A stretch of 64,000 bases of DNA, taken from Simmondsia chinensis (Eukaryota; Streptophyta; Magnoliopsida; Caryophyllales; Simmondsiaceae). A program made the translations under genes and the position numbers. This document shows positions 1 to 11,033 of the stretch, in pieces. The DNA lies in NCBI GenBank assembly GCA_018398585.1, contig JAGTTD010000013.1:34151631-34215630 (forward strand), in the 5' to 3' direction. The notes beneath the pieces are model-generated. The model worked only from the letters and a program-made list of their open reading frames with translations. It did not search any database and was not told the DNA's origin. Each line of letters begins with the position of its first letter. The stretch's first letter is position 1.

Positions 1-126
1 GAATGGTTGAATTGAGGGCAAATGGGTGGGGAGTCAGTGGGGGGGCATTTTATATGGTGGAATTTGAGCACCTACCGCCATCATATGATAGTACAATTTA
101 TTTATTATGTCAGTTTAATATTCTTA

Positions 127-295
127 TATTTTTAATTATTTTCAGCTTCTCAGATTGAGAGTTCTCAGAAGCAGTCTCTCTTCAGGGTAATCCCTGAAAA
201 GGGAAGGCTGCGTACATTTATCCCCCAGACCATGCTTTTACGGAAGCTCTTGCAGGCATTGGGTTTATTGTTGTTGTTGTTGTATTTTTAATTAT
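127..295 (+). repeat. 5S-SINE family, 5'-truncated copy with TSD
   Basis: Only the 3' part of the family is present: the CTCAGAAGCAGTCTCTC block, the GGCTGCGTACAT block, a GCATTGGGTTT motif and a (GTT)n tail. It is flanked by the 13-bp direct repeat TATTTTTAATTAT at 127-139 and 283-295. The tail and TSD indicate target-primed retrotransposition with 5' truncation. Confidence 0.8.
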
Positions 296-820
296 GTCAA
301 TTTAATCTGTATATGAGTCATATTATGTTAGATTAATGATTCAGTAAAATTTATGATAAGTTGGTGATTTTTTTTGATAGTTCGATTGTTGTTAGTTTGA
401 ATTGGGTCAACATACAAGTTTGTATTTGATTACTTGCATGTAACATTATTGAGACGTTACAAATTATTTTATTAACTTACTTTCAATTTAATCATCGGAT
501 AAATTAATACAATATAAATTATATAAAAATTAAATTGATATAATTAAAATATAAAGACTAAATTGATACAATAATAAAAAGTTATAAATAATATGACTTT
601 TACGTAATAATAGCCATAAAATTTTGAAAAATTACTCTAATATAATATTTATACCTTAATAATAATATTATTCAGATAAAATATATAAACTTTTGACATA
701 AATAATTATTTAAAAATGATAAAATATATGCTCACCTACTATTAATAGTTAATTGGAGATACATTCGGTTTTACTTGTCTTTTACTCTACACTCTTTCAC
801 TTTTTTACTCCTTGTCAGTG
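296..820. other. AT-rich DNA, no gene seen
   Basis: Very AT-rich with short simple repeats. No open frame resembles a known protein and no clear transposon end is visible. Confidence 0.6.
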
Positions 821-1079
821 TGGAGTGATTATGATTATAAGCAATATTGGACTCCCGTTTAAATGGGACCTAGGAATAGATATACGCAGTCTTTTTTCGA
901 GAATATTATCCTAAAGAGAGGCTATTTCTGAAAACTCCCAGCCCGAGGGGTGCACGAAGACTTCCTAGGAGGTTACCCATCTTGGTACTACTTTCACCCA
1001 AGCACGCTTAATTTCGGAGTTCTAATGGGATCCGGTGCTTGCACGTTGGTACTCTCTTAGGTGGAGTGATTACGATTAT
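821..1079 (-). repeat. 5S rRNA-derived SINE with TSD
   Basis: Reads on the minus strand. The right part is the reverse complement of a 5S rRNA-like head (GGATCCCATTAGAACTCCGA, then AGCGTGCTTGGG, then a GGGTAACCTCCTAGGAAGT block). The left part is the family's 3' region. An 18-bp direct repeat with one mismatch (TGGAGTGATTATGATTAT and TGGAGTGATTACGATTAT) flanks the body at 839-1061. Confidence 0.8.
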
Positions 1080-1391
1080 CATTATTAATAAAGTTCAATC
1101 GTATTAAATACATTAACTATTTTAATACATGATAAATTATACATAACTATTATTAATAATTGTAGGGCTCCTGATAACACCTGTTATAGTCACCCTCAGA
1201 ATATACCAAACCTTAAATCGAAATAATAATCACATACAAAAGGGGGATCGGGAAGAACACTGAAATTTATATGGTTCAGTCAAAGCCAACATCCACAAAG
1301 GGGAGCATTGAAATTTTATTATATCAATTGGAGTTTACATGAGACGTATCTCAACTCTCAATAATTCTTTTAACTCTTAACTCAAAATCGT
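1080..1391. other. No gene; faint LTR-like stretch
   Basis: AT-rich. A short stretch near 1250-1300 resembles the transcribed part of plant LTRs seen elsewhere in the window (GAAATTTATATGGTTC). No ends can be placed. Confidence 0.35.
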
Positions 1392-1941
1392 GTTGATTTC
1401 GGAAATAATGTTCTAAAAAAAAAAAAATACTGCTGAAAAAAAAATGATTACTGTCATACGGTCCACGTGTGCATGGTAGGAAATAAAAGTTATCCAGATA
1501 TAAACTGCGTACACAAAATGCGGTTTAATTCAGTATGAACCGCATTAACGTAACGGGGCTCTATTTTGTTATAACCGCGTTATGTTAATGCGGTTCTATG
1601 CAGAAAGAACCGCATTAACTTAACACGGTTCATCCTGCTCATCCTTAGAAATATAAGGCTTTTATGAACCACGTCAACTTAATGCGATTCTAGTTTGTAT
1701 GACCCACATTAACTTAACGCAGTTCTACTTAACCGCATTAAGCTAATGCGGTTCTATTATTTATAAACCGCATTATCTTAACGCAGTTTATCCTGGACTA
1801 CCGTTTTAAGTGAATGCAGTTATTTATTAGAAAATCCGCATTATATTAATGCGGTTTATACACGTGGACAGTATGAAAGTAATTATTATTTTTTTCAGCA
1901 CAATTTTTTTTTTTTTCGAACATTATTTCCGGAACCGACTC
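1392..1941. mobile_element. Foldback element with palindromic CCGCATTAA repeats
   Basis: The ends form an imperfect inverted repeat of about 75 bp: CGGAAATAATGTTCT followed by an A-run and CCACGTGT on the left, with the complement on the right. Between them, about ten copies of the half-palindrome AACCGCATTAA / TTAATGCGGTT alternate in both orientations at 1515-1860. There is no coding capacity. The structure fits a non-autonomous DNA transposon with subterminal repeats. No certain TSD was found and the family was not assigned. Confidence 0.6.
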
Positions 1942-3333
1942 CTCAAAACCTTGATGGTAATATACAAAATCATGTGTATGTATAAAGCGATCACACTAAA
2001 ACCCTAATATTTTATGGACCTCAATAAGATTAGTCTAATTAACCAGACTTCACAGATAATGCAATAATAGTCTAATCAACATTGAATTAAATACAGATTT
2101 ATTTTGAAACATGATAAGATATAGTTAAATTAATCTTAGCATTATTCTTTAGAAAAATAATGATTCCGAAACAATTTCATAAAACACTATTTAGACGAGT
2201 AAGGAAACTTCTTGACTTGGACTTCACTTGGTAGAAGAAAAATGATCCGCTCACGGTAAATAATATTGTTTCTAATAAAAACGTACTTTATATTATATAT
2301 TATGACGTTTCCTTTATTCCGACTTTAATAGATCTTTCTCGTCCTATGACCTTTAACAGTATATGATCTCATTCAATTCATTTCACTCCAATCCAATTCA
2401 AACTAGTGCATACTGTGATATTTTTTCAATCGATTTGAATAATGACTTTTCCTGTTTTAAAGGGAAGTAATTTTTTACCTAACGGATGAAAGATTGTTCT
2501 GAAAATTAATTTATATCAACAATGCACCAAACATTAACAATAAATGCCAAGGCATGGTTTGAACAAAGTGAAATATATACAGTCTTACTCTTACAAGGTG
2601 CAGCTCTGAAAAGAGACAGTAAGAATAAATAATATTTTTAATTATTTATCTATTAAAAATGAGATAATAGGAAAAAAAAAAGAAAAAAGAAAAAAGAAAA
2701 AGGAGCAGCAATTGGTGACTAGTCAACTCTTCACCAACTTTCCCACCAAACATGACAAAAACATTACTTTAACTTACAAATGGTGATGATACGTTACATT
2801 TTTGATTTCACATGTAATAAATGGTTCCCAAACTAAATTATTATCGTAAAATTATCACTTAAGTATTACGAGTTTTAAAAATTTATGATTTACATTTATG
2901 ACATTTTAATAGATCTAATGGAGTAACTTAAGATCATTTATTACTGTTGAAAACTTCACATGTGAGTCTAGTATAAGAATCGCACATTTAAGTTGTGATA
3001 GTGAAAATTTCAATTTATAAGTGTAATAGGTTATTCTACCTATTGTCAATTGATTTTAGGATGGAACTCTATTTGGGCTTATATGTAGATCTTATGTGTG
3101 TCAACTCCGTAGGTCGAGTCTAAAATGATCCGGTGAAATTTAACAATTACTCATCCCCAGTATAAGTAAAAACTAAAAGTAACACAGATATGAATAGATT
3201 AGTCTAAACGAATCCTAACCCGAGTTAGTTGACTTGATTACCACCTTCATGGTGCTCACATTGTGGGGATAAAATCATATGATGGGGGTTGTACAAGTGG
3301 TGAGGAGGAAAAAAAAAACATGGGGTTGCATAT
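1942..3333. other. Gene-free AT-rich intergenic DNA
   Basis: Nothing recognisable as a gene. There is an A-rich run at about 2670-2700 (AGAAAAAAG repeats). A short piece at 2850-2930 (AAAATTATCACTTAAGTA) resembles the ends of the foldback element at 7575-8140. Confidence 0.5.
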
Positions 3334-3801
3334 TGTTGAGGAATAATTTGACCCGATTGTTATTCAGTAATGGGATGGCGGGTAGACTCCTAGTGGCATA
3401 CATGGCAACAGAGTCAAGAGTAAGCCCTTGTCGACGTACCTGGCTATGGACTGACGATCGAGCCCTTGGCGGCATGACCCACCCAGCAATACGCTACCCC
3501 ACTTGCGGCTACTACATCACGACATGTTACCCCGCCTACTCTACTCACTTGTCTGGTGCCAAATACGTAAGCTACCCGGGTACACTTTACTTCCCCTACT
3601 GACGATTGCCGCCATCCGCCTAGCCAATCAACATCCGCCACGTGTCTTTATTAACCTCCCTAAGTCCTCTTTAGCTATAAATAGAGGGGGAGACGGTCAA
3701 ATAAAGGTAAAGGGAAAGAAAGTGTGTCCTTTTCCTTTCCTCCAAAACAGTGCTTGAGTCTGACCCTTCCTTAAAAGAACCTGCTTAATTTATCCTGAAA
3801 C
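3334..3801 (+). mobile_element. Candidate solo LTR
   Basis: Begins TGTTGAGGAATAA and ends near CCTGAAACA. It contains a TATA-like CTATAAATAGAG at about 3676 and an AATAAAG polyadenylation-like motif about 25 bp later, the usual LTR order. The flanking 5-mers CATAT and CATAG are nearly identical. The interior is GC-richer than its neighbours and has spurious open frames on both strands. A solo LTR is an inference, and the TSD has one mismatch. Confidence 0.4.
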
Positions 3802-4042
3802 ACATAGGACTGTAATATTGTGTGTGTGTATATATATGTATAGGTAAGGACAGAGCCTCACGCTCTCTCAAGAGACGGAATTTTAGGATCTCAACTCGTA
3901 AAATGGAGAAAATAGCATGAGAGGGAACATGGACCCAAAAAGAAATTAACATCCGCACTCTCATGATTGACATTAGCTAACTAGTCAACAGATCTGTTCG
4001 TCTCTCAAAAAACAAGTTCTTTACGTAGGACTTTGATAAATG

Positions 4043-4096
<54 letters not shown>

Positions 4097-4110
4097 ATAT
4101 ATTGGGGGAT
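3802..4110. other. No gene; (AT)n microsatellite
   Basis: A pure AT dinucleotide run lies at about 4045-4084, followed by a short GTAT-type stretch. No coding signal. Confidence 0.8.
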
Positions 4111-4111
4111 G

Positions 4112-4230
4112 AATTCTCCTTAAACGGGATCTACAACGTTACTAGTGGGGATCAAACCCGGGTGGCGTGATTGACCCTCAATGTTCTCCACCACTAGGCT
4201 CCTTAGGGGTCATAGAAGGTGGGATTTGTT
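4112..4230 (-). repeat. tRNA-derived SINE fragment
   Basis: The minus strand shows a pol III A-box-like TAGTGGTGGAGAAC and a B-box-like GGGTTTGATCCCC about 30 bp later, the spacing expected of a tRNA-derived head. No convincing TSD was identified. Confidence 0.55.
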
Positions 4231-4500
4231 GGATATAGAGGTACTTTTAATTTTATTTGAGACTCTATTCCATATAGAAAATTTGAGAGAGAGCAAGTTA
4301 CTTTATGTACTCCCCTCTCTCGTAGTTTTGGTAAGTCTTGAGTGACTAGAGTGGGCCTTCAAAGCCACACACGTGCATTGTGTCCCATCAAATCAATCGG
4401 TGCATCGTAGTGTGGTGTGCTCAATGCGAAAAAAACTCAAAAACGTGGAAATATAATCCTTTGAAATGAAAAAACAAAATACGCACATTCATTTTACATT
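4231..4500. other. No gene seen
   Basis: Unique-looking spacer between two tRNA-like SINE fragments, with no coding signal. Confidence 0.4.
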
Positions 4501-4504
4501 AATA

Positions 4505-4620
4505 AGGTGGGCGAAGGAGAGGAAATGCTACTAGTGGGAATTGAACCCGAGTGCGTCTTTGGCCCCCCGTGTTCTTCACTACGAGACTATATCCTTGATG
4601 GGCAACCAAATAAGTACTTG
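4505..4620 (-). repeat. tRNA-derived SINE fragment
   Basis: The minus strand carries A-box-like TAGTGAAGAAC and B-box-like GGGTTCAATTCCC, then CACTAGTAGCATTTCC, matching the neighbour at 4112-4230 in layout. It is probably a second member of the same SINE family. Confidence 0.55.
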
Positions 4621-4829
4621 TATACAATAATTGAATAAAAGAGATAAGGAGATACGAAAACGTCCTCACAAGACCCACCAGTATTTGGAGCACCACCAGA
4701 CGTCGGTAGTGGGGAGTTGGTATGGGAGAGACCGACCTCCATGGCAGGCGTGGCGGCGTAGCTTGAGGGGTGAGGAGAGAGGGAGAGAGCACTTGCATAG
4801 GATCGATTTAGGTTAGATGCCATTGCTCA

Positions 4830-5190
4830 ATTAGAAAAAGAAGAACAAAAAATTAAATCACGAATAAAGAATTCAACACAATGATAGCGAAAAGCATAAA
4901 CAGAGAGAACAGAAAGAAAGAAAAGACAATAAAATAAATAAGAGAGAGAACTCTGATATCATATAAATGTTAAGCAACTTTGTATTGAATGATAAATATG
5001 AGAGGTACAAGGAGCCTTTATATAGGCATACAGTAAGCATAAGAAATACAATAATACCCTTTGACCTGTACATGGGACTAAGGGTAGAAATGGAAGAAAG
5101 GAAACCCTAGGCTAGGAAGGTTCTAGAGTCTACTCTAATACGCAAGGGTACAAGTTTTGCATTCATAACCTCACACTTGAAGGTGAGTAC
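4830..5190 (-). mobile_element. LTR remnant next to a tRNA-Met-type primer site
   Basis: On the minus strand there is a TATATAAAGG TATA-like box near 5020, then a transcribed-region-like stretch, then TGATATCAGAG at about 4955, close to the common initiator-tRNA-Met primer site TGGTATCAGAG. This is the 3' end of a 5' LTR plus primer site. No internal genes follow and the left side is simple A/G-rich sequence. Confidence 0.45.
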
Positions 5191-5354
5191 TACAGTAATA
5201 CTAGTGTTATCTCGTGCGATGTACGAAAAATGTTTATACTTTCTAAAAAGTGAGGGAAGCTAGAGCAAGCTTAAGCACAGAGATCGAATAGGCTCTTTCA
5301 GGTTCAGGTGTCGAAGGAATAGAATCAGAAACAGAAATATAATTTTTATATTAT

Positions 5355-5945
5355 CACTGCAAGAAAATTAGACAAGCAAAAGAGTGCCTTACTTACCTAA
5401 TTGGGCAAAAATTAATTTTGCTGCAATTTTACCTTCTAAAGTATGACTTATTAGCTTATTAAGGCAAAAAAAATTTTGCCTCTTTAGATGATAGCTAATA
5501 CAGCACAAAATCTTGCCACAAAAAGTCATTCAAGTTCTGAAGCCTAAATGACTTACACGGCACTATAAAGTGCCACATTTGGCCTTAGGCATATACGGCT
5601 TAATACGGCACCATATTGTGCCTTATTAGACCTAAGACGTAAGGCTTAATACGGCACTAAAAGATGCCGTATTAGACATATATAGTTTAAACGACACTAT
5701 TTCGTACCGTATTATACCTAAATTTGTAAAGCTTAAACGGCACTACAATGTGCTGTATTAGGCCCTAGACATATGTGGCTTAATACGGCACAAAGAAGTA
5801 AGGCTTATTACAACACTATAAAGTGCCGTATTAGTCCCTAAACATATACAGCTTAATACGGCACTATTTTGTACCCTATTAGACCTAAAGATGTAAGGCT
5901 TAATACTATACTATGTGGCACTGTAATATGATTTATACCTCTCAT
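5355..5945 (+). mobile_element. CACTA-type terminal fragment with subterminal palindromes
   Basis: Starts CACTGCAAGAAAATT, typical of En/Spm (CACTA) 5' ends. It is followed by about six tandem units of roughly 60 bp built on the palindrome TACGGCACTAT...GTGCCGTATTA (about 5555-5930). CACTA elements carry such subterminal repeats as transposase binding sites. No matching 3' end was found, so this is an end fragment or decayed non-autonomous copy. Confidence 0.6.
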
Positions 5946-6402
5946 GCCTAGAAGGTACAACATTATATACTAAAAGGTACAACATTATATACCTCCTTAA
6001 TATATATATTAATATATTATTAGATTGGGATTTTATTGAATTTATAAAAGGTACAATATTATATACTTTACAAAATGACGTAGTAAAGAACTTGAGTTCT
6101 TATTTTTCTTTTGTATAACCTAGAATATTAAATAACACTTTCTTAGAATTGCTAAAATTGGAGTTTAAAAGCTTTTGATGACGCCCCTTAGAATTGCTTA
6201 AATTGGGGTTTTGAGGCTTTTGGGAATAGGGATACCTCGCAATAATAAATAGAAGAAGATAACCATTACACCAAATCTAACAACTCATGCTCCTAGACAC
6301 TTATAGTATCTTTTCCTGTTTTGTAATTTTTATTTTCTTATTAGTTTAAAAATCATATCTCAAAATAATGTCTTTATTTTTAACTTTATAATTTCTTATT
6401 TG
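5946..6402. other. AT-rich DNA, no gene seen
   Basis: Contains a short direct repeat (AAGGTACAACATTATATAC twice around 5950-5990) and no coding signal. Confidence 0.5.
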
Positions 6403-6791
6403 GCTATTTACACGAAAGGTCCCTGTATTTTATCTATTATGTCAATTTAGTCCTTATACTTTTAATTATGTCAATTTAGTTCCCATATAATTCAAATTGT
6501 GGCAATTTAGTCTTATAATGGAAATTGAAGTTAAATTAAAGGCATAATTTTTAATGATTTGATTATATATAATGCAAATGGCCTAATAAAAACTCACTCG
6601 CTGACCCAATTTAAACTCACCCATCACCCGAGCATTATAAAATTTTGTCACAACTCAATGCTAATTTTACTCTGAGGACTAAATTGAAAGGAAGTAAATA
6701 GTATATGGACTAAATTGACACAATTAAACGTATAAGAACTAAATTGACGCAATGTATAAAGTACATGGACCTTTTGCGTAAATAACCCTTT
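6403..6791. mobile_element. MITE with long terminal inverted repeats
   Basis: The left arm GGCTATTTACACGAAAGGTCC is matched by the complement of GGACCTTTTGCGTAAATAACCC on the right. Inverted similarity extends over about 100 bp per arm, with GTCAATTTAG repeats inside. It has no coding capacity and is probably a Mutator-like or foldback MITE. Confidence 0.6.
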
Positions 6792-6863
6792 TTTTGTTTT
6801 TTGTTTTTTTTGTTTTTTTATTTAACAGCGCCAAGCTTTTCAACTACAAAAAACACATTCTAA

Positions 6864-6864
<1 letters not shown>

Positions 6865-6930
<66 letters not shown>
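6865..6930. repeat. (AT)n microsatellite
   Basis: Nearly pure TA dinucleotide tract broken by a few substitutions. Confidence 0.9.
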
Positions 6931-6931
<1 letters not shown>

Positions 6932-6994
6932 TTACTGCGTTGGTCTAATCCAATATATTTTTTTTTATTTAAAATAATCTCTAATATTTATAAG

Positions 6995-7259
6995 ATATTT
7001 GAAATCGGTAACAACAATAGACTCAGTGCCTCAAGGGCTCCCGCATAAGTGGGCTCTGGTAGGGGTGGATGTGCGTAACCTTACCCCTTCAGGGTGTAAC
7101 CCTGCCGAGAGGCTGTTTCCGAGAACCTCCAACCTTATAGGGTTAGCAAGGATTTCCCAGGAGATCACCTATCTTGATAAGCACGCCTAACTTCGGAGTT
7201 CTAATGGGATCCGGTGCGTTAATGTCTGGTAAATAAACCCTAAAATATTTGAAATCGGT
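6995..7259 (-). repeat. Full-length 5S rRNA-derived SINE with perfect TSD
   Basis: Best reference copy. A 235-bp body (7010-7244) lies between perfect 15-bp TSDs ATATTTGAAATCGGT (6995-7009, 7245-7259). On the minus strand it begins with a 5S rRNA-like head (ACCGGATCCCATTAGAACTC, CGAAGTTAGGCGTGCTTATC, GGGAAATCC), then a non-5S body (CAGGGTTACACCCTGAAGGG, TTACGCACATCCACCCCTAC), then GAGGCACTGAGT and a short (GTT)n tail. 5S-headed SINEs are best known from animals (SINE3). Cassandra-type plant LTR elements also carry 5S sequence, but the GTT tail and variable-length TSD fit a SINE better. Confidence 0.85.
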
Positions 7260-7574
7260 GTTTTATCTTTTTTGTTGTTCAAAATTATTTTAAATATTTT
7301 TTAAAATTAGTCTCTTATCTTGTTAATTTTTGACCTAATTGTAGTCATTAAGTCAGGAACTAATTTTGTCACAAAGTAAAGCACATAAACTATTTTAAAC
7401 AAATAAAAAGATAAATAACTAATTTCGACAAATTTAAAAAATATTAGGAACCATAAAACAAACAAATGATAGACAAATTGAAATAAATGGGTAGTATTAT
7501 TACTAGGACAAAATTATTATTATTAGAGTAAAATTATCATTTTCAAGGTAATTTTATGGTTCATATTTTTTATA
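7260..7574. other. AT-rich DNA, no gene seen
   Basis: No coding or transposon-end signal beyond generic AT-rich repeats. Confidence 0.5.
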
Positions 7575-8140
7575 TGAAAATTATCACTTAGGTACCTTGA
7601 GGTTTAAGCATTTATCACTTAGGTACCCCAATATTTCAATTATATACAATAGGTATCCTGATGTTTGAATATTTTATCACTTGGGTACCTATGACGAAAT
7701 TTGATTAACTTTTGTAAGAATCTAATTAATTTTATATAAAAAAATATTAATATAATACATGGATATGATAATATATATAATTAGTGCAAATATTTTTATC
7801 AAAAATTCAACGAATTGTGATAAAATATTCACCGAACATTGATGTAGGCCACCTAATCTACCATAATTATATATCATTTTTGCTTTTTTTGACAAAAATC
7901 ATCGAATTGTAATGAAGATACTTATATATTATGAAAATTATATTCAATTTTAACATTTTCTAATGAAAGTCAATTGAATTTTTGATAAAGGGTAACTGAT
8001 TGATAAAATTTTAAAACTTTAAATGATAAAATGTCTAAAACTTAAGGTATTTTATTATATATATTGAAACATTAAAGTACATAAATGATAAATGCTCAAA
8101 TTTTAGAGTACCTAAGTGATAATTTTTATTTTTTTTATAA
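7575..8140. mobile_element. Foldback MITE
   Basis: The left arm starts GAAAATTATCACTTAGGTAC and the right arm is its inverse (GTACCTAAGTGATAATTTTT). Within each arm the module TTATCACTTAGGTACC recurs three times. The arms are over 120 bp. No coding capacity. Confidence 0.6.
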
Positions 8141-8295
8141 GTTATATTATTTATTTTGGTAATAATAACTCCTAAATAAATTTATAAATATTAGGACTAA
8201 TGTTATAAATAATCCAACCATAGGCCGGCCCAATTCAAAATTCATAATTTTTGAAACCTGAAAAATAGGCTATTTCTTAAAGCTCAATTCCATAC

Positions 8296-8715
8296 AAAGA
8301 TTTATTTTTACTGAAAATCATCTAAATTAATAAATACTATTTTAAAAAATTACCTAAATTTTCTAATTTTTCAAAAAACTATCTAAATTTTACAAAATTT
8401 ATCAATATCACATTTTAATCTTAACGCCATTAATATCCGTTAGTTTTTATTCATGTGGCTTTTAAAAGAAAAAAATAATAATAATTCAAAAAAAATAGAA
8501 TCTACATATAAAATAATTTTAAATATCTAAAAAAATTGTAAGTACATAAAAAATAAATTTTATATTCTAAAAATATTTTTTTAAATGTCACATCAACAAA
8601 AATTAATAGATGCTAATAATAATGTGTGATATTGAAAAATTTTATAAAGTTTAATTATTTTTTTAAAAAATTAGAAAATCTAGTTGGTTTTTTTAAACTC
8701 TACCTAAAATATAGA
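8296..8715. mobile_element. Second foldback MITE
   Basis: The arms share CTAAATTTTCTAATTTTT and TTTATCAATATCACA with their complements at 8620-8700. AT-rich and non-coding. Confidence 0.5.
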
Positions 8716-8959
8716 CGGTTTTTAGTAAGAACGCATCCAGAATTTTTACATTTGTGTCTCCAACTTTTTATAACCCGGACTTTATATTTCAAGTTGGGTT
8801 ACTATATCCTTATATTTTAGAGGTTTTTTTTTTTTTTTTTAATATGTATATATAATCGTGTAGGGCCGTTTTGCCCGGTTTGAGGGGAAAAAAACACAGA
8901 GAGGGGTTAGAGAGCTGCTTCCTTGTAAACCTCCATTTCAAAACTACTTCTGCCTATGG

Positions 8960-9165
8960 CTTTTCCCTTCCTTTTTTTTTTGCCAACGAGGAACCCAGTT
9001 ACTCGGTAAACCCCAAGCAGCGATGTAACTCACACACCACAAAGCCAATTAAGTCTAGGATTTCTTAGGGAGAAGTTCAAGGCGAGTATCGAACTCTGGA
9101 CCTTTTGGCATAAAGCAGCACTCTACCCCCTTACTTGCCTCTTACCACTGAGGTTTTCACGTAAA
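8960..9165 (-). repeat. tRNA-derived SINE
   Basis: The minus strand has A-box CTCAGTGGTAAGAGG (about 9150) and B-box AGAGTTCGATACTC (about 9085), a canonical tRNA-like arrangement. The T-run upstream on the plus strand could be its A-tail. No TSD was confirmed. Confidence 0.55.
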
Positions 9166-10018
9166 TCTTAGTGTGTTTATTTCTCCTCTCCCTTCACTTC
9201 TCATTTAATTTTCAGATCTTGATTTGGCATCTATGTTTACCAGTACAGTAAAGAGAGGTAAAAGGGTAAGGTAGTGATACGATCCATAATTAGATCAGGA
9301 TATTTGAGCATAAAAATATAAATATAGTATTATATTGATAATAAAGAAAGGGTAGGAGACATAGATAAAAGGGGGAGGATATAGATGAACTAGGGGGAGA
9401 TAGAGAGCAATTATACATCACAATTCTCAACATAAGCATTTTCCTAAACCTTACTCCTTATTTATAACAATTCTCAACTTATTTTAATTTTTTTTCAACT
9501 TATTTGTTTCGATAAAATATGTTCATTTAAAATTTGTATTTTTTTATAGTAAATTATTTGGTTGTTTAATGCAGAAAAATATTTTTAAAAATAAAGTGTT
9601 TGGATATAAGATAAAAAAAAAAAAAAAATCTATTCACAAATATGACTTAATAATATAAATTAATTAATAATAGTAGGTATTAATGACTATTTATGGTAGT
9701 GGAGGGTGGTGCATATAGTAATAAGAAGTAAAAGGGGTGATGGTAGGTGTGACTGCTGATAAAAAGTAAAAGTAAATTACGGTAGTGAAGATTTAATGCT
9801 AGTATAAGTTTTTAAAAATATTTTTCTGAAATATACTGTGAAAAAAATTCAATTTGACGTTTTTTTTCTGCTTAATTATGAAACTTTTTTTTTTAATCTT
9901 CTTACTTAAGCTATAAAAAGATCTTATCCATTAATCAAACGCAAATCTAGAATCAACTAAAGCTTTTTCACAGTTTTAACGTGTTAATTTATGTTATGTT
10001 TGGCAAGCAATTTTTCAG
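9166..10018. other. Gene-free repeat DNA
   Basis: Contains an LTR-like AG-rich stretch at 9290-9480. The segment at 9640-9990 resembles 39310-39520 (shared ACTTAATAATATAAAT and GGTAGTGGAG blocks), so it is a dispersed repeat. No coding signal. Confidence 0.5.
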
Positions 10019-10066
10019 AGTGTTTTTTTATAACTTTTAGCATTTTGACTATTCAAACAATTAATA

Positions 10067-10320
10067 GGGCTATTTGGTAAAAATTTTGCTCTCGGTGTTT
10101 TTTATAGCTTTTAAAAAGTAGCTTTTCAAAAGCTAAATAATTTAGTTTTTAGCTTCTCAAAACTTTATGTAATCAAAATATATTTATCATATGATAATAA
10201 TTCCCCAACTTCAATATCTAATTTTACCAAACACATTACCAATCAGCTAACAAATAGTCAATCAGCTAACAGCTAAATGCTAAACGCTAACAGCTAATAG
10301 CTACCACCAAATATAGCCTT
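10067..10320. mobile_element. MITE candidate
   Basis: The ends AGGGCTATTTGGTAAAA and CCACCAAATATAGCCTT are inverted repeats, and AGCTAA-rich repeats lie inside. TSD unclear. Confidence 0.45.
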
Positions 10321-10351
10321 AATCAAATTCAGTCTTAATTATTAATTAGCA

Positions 10352-10897
10352 AATAAAAGTAGAGCTGGCAAAATCTGATATGACATGATAACACAACACG
10401 AAGATAGCGGGTTTGGGTAGAGGGTTTTGAAGCCGGGTTGAATTTGGGTTGACCCATTTAAATAATTGGGTTAAATTTGGGTTTGACCTGTGTACCCCGT
10501 TTTTGACACGATTGAGCCGTTTATATAATTATGTTAGGCATTTAAGTAATACATTATTGTTATTATATATTTGTTTTTGAGTTAAGATAATTTAAACTAT
10601 ATTTAGTAATATTAATTTGATAGTTTATTTTAAAAGTTATAAATACAACAAGTATTTATTAGTAATATCAACTATAAAGTGCATTATTAAGAAGTTTATA
10701 AGTTAAAAAACTAACATTTAATTAAAAAAAGTTACCGATATAATTAAATATGTAACCTTTGGGTTACTTATTTAAGGGTTGAGAGTTTTTGACCTATTTA
10801 ATAAACAAATTGAATTCGGGTTAATTTCATTCTTAAGACCCCTCACACAGTACGAGCACGAGTACAAACACGACACATTTGACCCCCTTAATAAAAG
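10352..10897. mobile_element. hAT-type MITE in the gene A promoter region
   Basis: The 8-bp direct repeat AATAAAAG (10352-10359, 10890-10897) bounds an element starting TAGAGCTGGCAAAA and ending CATTTGACCCCCTT. Degenerate hAT terminal inverted repeats plus an 8-bp TSD fit a non-autonomous hAT. It ends about 136 bp before the gene A start codon and may have replaced upstream promoter sequence. Confidence 0.6.
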
Positions 10898-10977
10898 TAA
10901 AGGTATTTCACTGTTACAATAATTCGCCCGCGATCGCCCAATCGAAATTCCCCTTCCCATTCGCCTCCAATTACAAT

Positions 10978-10986
10978 TTAGGGTTT
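10978..10986 (+). promoter_or_regulatory. telo-box upstream of gene A
   Basis: TTAGGGTTT, the telo-box (AAACCCTAA on the other strand), lies 47 bp before the ATG. Telo-boxes are common near the start sites of plant genes for translation and RNA handling. The same motif precedes all five CSD starts here. Confidence 0.5.
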
Positions 10987-11033
10987 CTTTTCCGCAATTT
11001 CTGCAACTATTTCGAGCTTTCTCTCAGTCTCCA

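Noticed and set aside
1515..1860. CRISPR-like array of regularly spaced repeats
   Set aside because: The repeats are palindromic half-sites in alternating orientation inside a TIR element in plant DNA, with no unique spacers.
3275..3757. Overlapping open frames on both strands
   Set aside because: They fall in a GC-richer, LTR-like stretch, overlap each other in several frames and match no known protein.
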